From CAZSGN01 sp964606415 (GTDB taxonomy: Bacteria > Bacteroidota > Bacteroidia > Bacteroidales > JBBRXJ01), in assembly GCA_964606415.1 (NCBI GenBank), contig CAZSGN010000123.1, forward strand, positions 1-8,082: DNA of 8,082 nucleotides, written 5' to 3'. Made by a program: the position numbers and the translations under genes. Positions 6,944-8,082 of this stretch are shown here, one piece after another. Position 1 is the first letter of the stretch. Each line of letters opens with the position of its first letter. Under the pieces are notes generated by a model. That model saw only the letters and a program-made list of their open reading frames with translations. It ran no database searches and was not told the DNA's origin.

Positions 6944-7948
6944 ATGAATAACCAAAATTTAAATAACCGACCATTTTTAAAGCTCCTTGATTTTACTTCG
7001 TCAGAGATACAATACCTTCTGGATTTATCTGCAAAACTAAAATCTGCAAAAAAGGCAGGTCAGGAAAAAAAATACCTTTCTGGTAAAAATATTGCGCTAA
7101 TTTTTGAAAAAGCCTCAACACGAACTCGTTGTGCTTTTGAGGTCGCCGCTTATGACCAGGGGGCACACATCACTTACCTGGGGCCAACAGGGAGTCAAAT
7201 AGGGCATAAAGAATCAATACAAGATACAGCCCGTGTATTAGGAAGAATGTATGATGGTATTCAATACCGTGGATTTGGTCAGCAGATCGTTGAAGAAATA
7301 GCTAAAAATGCAGGAGTGCCTGTATGGAATGGTTTAACTAATGAATTTCACCCCACTCAAGTTTTAGCTGATTTTTTAACCATGCAGGAAAACCTTCAAA
7401 AACCATTATCCGAAATGCGCCTCTGTTACCTGGGAGATGCCAGAAATAACATGGGTAATTCCCTCCTGATTGGCGCAGCCAAAACAGGAATAAATTTTAG
7501 TATTGCCGCACCTTCTAAATATTTTCCAGGAAAAAAACTTGTTTCACAGGCCAGAAATATTGCATCCACAACAAAAGCAGATATATCCATAGGTGAAGAT
7601 GTACAAAGTATGGTAGCTGATGCTGATTATCTCTATACCGATGTATGGGTGTCAATGGGAGAAGCAGACAATGTATGGGAAGAACGAATTAAATCATTAA
7701 TGCCTTACCAGGTAAACCAGAAAGTATTAGAAATGACCGGCAATCCGGAAGTTAAATTTTTACACTGCCTCCCCTCTTTTCATAACAGAGAAACCAAAAT
7801 AGGTGAAAAGATATTTGAACAATTCGGTTTAGAAGCAATGGAAGTGACTGATGAAGTTTTTGAATCACCACATTCACTGGTTTTTGAGGAAGCAGAAAAT
7901 CGCCTTCATACCATTAAAGCCGTCATGGTGGCTACACTCGGGGAATAA
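6944..7948 (+). CDS. argF: Ornithine carbamoyltransferase
   Basis: A 334-residue cytoplasmic enzyme that joins carbamoyl phosphate and ornithine to give citrulline and phosphate, and in catabolic forms runs the reverse reaction. The carbamoyl-phosphate site is visible as STRTR (58-62) and HPTQ (136-139). The ornithine loop is DVWVSMGE (233-240), and the active-site cysteine lies in HCLP (274-277). The length equals that of the ArgI/ArcB class. Long blocks such as GRMYDGIQYRG, WNGLTNEFHPTQ and HTIKAVMVATL match what I remember of that class. The SMG loop marks true ornithine specificity, unlike the acetyl- or succinyl-ornithine enzymes of many Bacteroidota. The sequence does not decide between biosynthesis (argF) and the deiminase pathway (arcB), and no other arginine gene is in the window. 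The ATG follows an A-rich tract without a Shine-Dalgarno sequence. The gene is complete, with AT-rich codons like its neighbours. Confidence 0.96.
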   Translation: MNNQNLNNRPFLKLLDFTSSEIQYLLDLSAKLKSAKKAGQEKKYLSGKNIALIFEKASTRTRCAFEVAAYDQGAHITYLGPTGSQIGHKESIQDTARVLGRMYDGIQYRGFGQQIVEEIAKNAGVPVWNGLTNEFHPTQVLADFLTMQENLQKPLSEMRLCYLGDARNNMGNSLLIGAAKTGINFSIAAPSKYFPGKKLVSQARNIASTTKADISIGEDVQSMVADADYLYTDVWVSMGEADNVWEERIKSLMPYQVNQKVLEMTGNPEVKFLHCLPSFHNRETKIGEKIFEQFGLEAMEVTDEVFESPHSLVFEEAENRLHTIKAVMVATLGE

Positions 7949-7953
7949 TTGAC

Positions 7954-7986
7954 GTCCGGATGGACATAATGTCCAATGACATTGTG
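7954..7986. repeat. Overlapping, mutually exclusive inverted repeats after the carbamoyltransferase gene
   Basis: Three pairings share bases: GTCC (7954-7957) with GGAC (7962-7965); the palindrome TGGACATAATGTCCA (7961-7975, 7-bp arms around one base); and 7965-7973 with 7978-7986 (9 bp with one G-T pair, loop CAAT). It starts 5 bases after the stop codon. No T-tract follows, so it is not a standard terminator on the plus strand. Confidence 0.4.
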
Positions 7987-8025
7987 ATGCCTTTCCCGGA
8001 TTGCTCATCTACTTGAGAGAAATAA

Positions 8026-8044
8026 ATCAAAAAAGTTTTTTGAT
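8026..8044. repeat. 19-base AT palindrome near the window end
   Basis: ATCAAAAAA (8026-8034) and TTTTTTGAT (8036-8044) are exact reverse complements around a single G. It may act as a weak two-way terminator after the carbamoyltransferase gene or as an operator for the next gene. Its TTTG (8039-8042) is 24 bp ahead of TAGCTTTT (8067-8074), a near match to the -7 element, though that spacing is long. Confidence 0.4.
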
Positions 8045-8082
8045 AAAAAATACTGGAAGTTTGCTCTAGCTTTTAATATACC

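Noticed and set aside
1..8082. CRISPR array, tRNA or rRNA gene, insertion sequence, toxin-antitoxin or defence system
   Set aside because: I saw no regularly spaced repeats, no tRNA-like fold, no transposase and no defence-type gene. The coding content is housekeeping.

Overview
The window looks like chromosomal DNA from a member of the Bacteroidota. It is AT-rich, its genes have almost no Shine-Dalgarno sequences, and the shared promoter region carries -33/-7 elements of the Bacteroidota type (TTG, about 19 bp, TAnnTTTG). The proteins fit this: a PgpH-type HD phosphohydrolase, an FtsK with a long acidic linker followed directly by a LolA-type carrier, and a small lipoprotein with a relaxed lipobox. 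The genus cannot be named from this sequence.

Layout. Bases 1-608 have no convincing gene. They hold two hairpins with T-tracts that read as minus-strand terminators, a GC-rich island, a 67-base inverted-repeat structure, and a short inverted repeat just before the first gene. Next comes a plus-strand gene for a membrane HD-domain phosphohydrolase, probably a cyclic di-AMP phosphodiesterase (609-2735). It converges on a minus-strand cluster read from about 6880 down to 2794: a putative lipoprotein, the DNA translocase FtsK, and the periplasmic lipoprotein carrier LolA. The ftsK stop codon directly abuts the lolA start. A 188-base divergent region separates this cluster from a plus-strand ornithine carbamoyltransferase gene (6944-7948). 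The last 134 bases hold several palindromes and possibly the start of a downstream control region.

How the genes work together. Most of the content is housekeeping. FtsK links chromosome segregation to division, LolA carries lipoproteins to the outer membrane, and the lipoprotein encoded ahead of them may be an envelope component. The HD protein would tune cyclic di-AMP, and the carbamoyltransferase makes citrulline or uses it in arginine breakdown. The genes do not form a recognisable new system. The parts not explained by ordinary annotation are the structured non-coding stretches at 35-430 and 7954-8044, and the uncharacterised lipoprotein.
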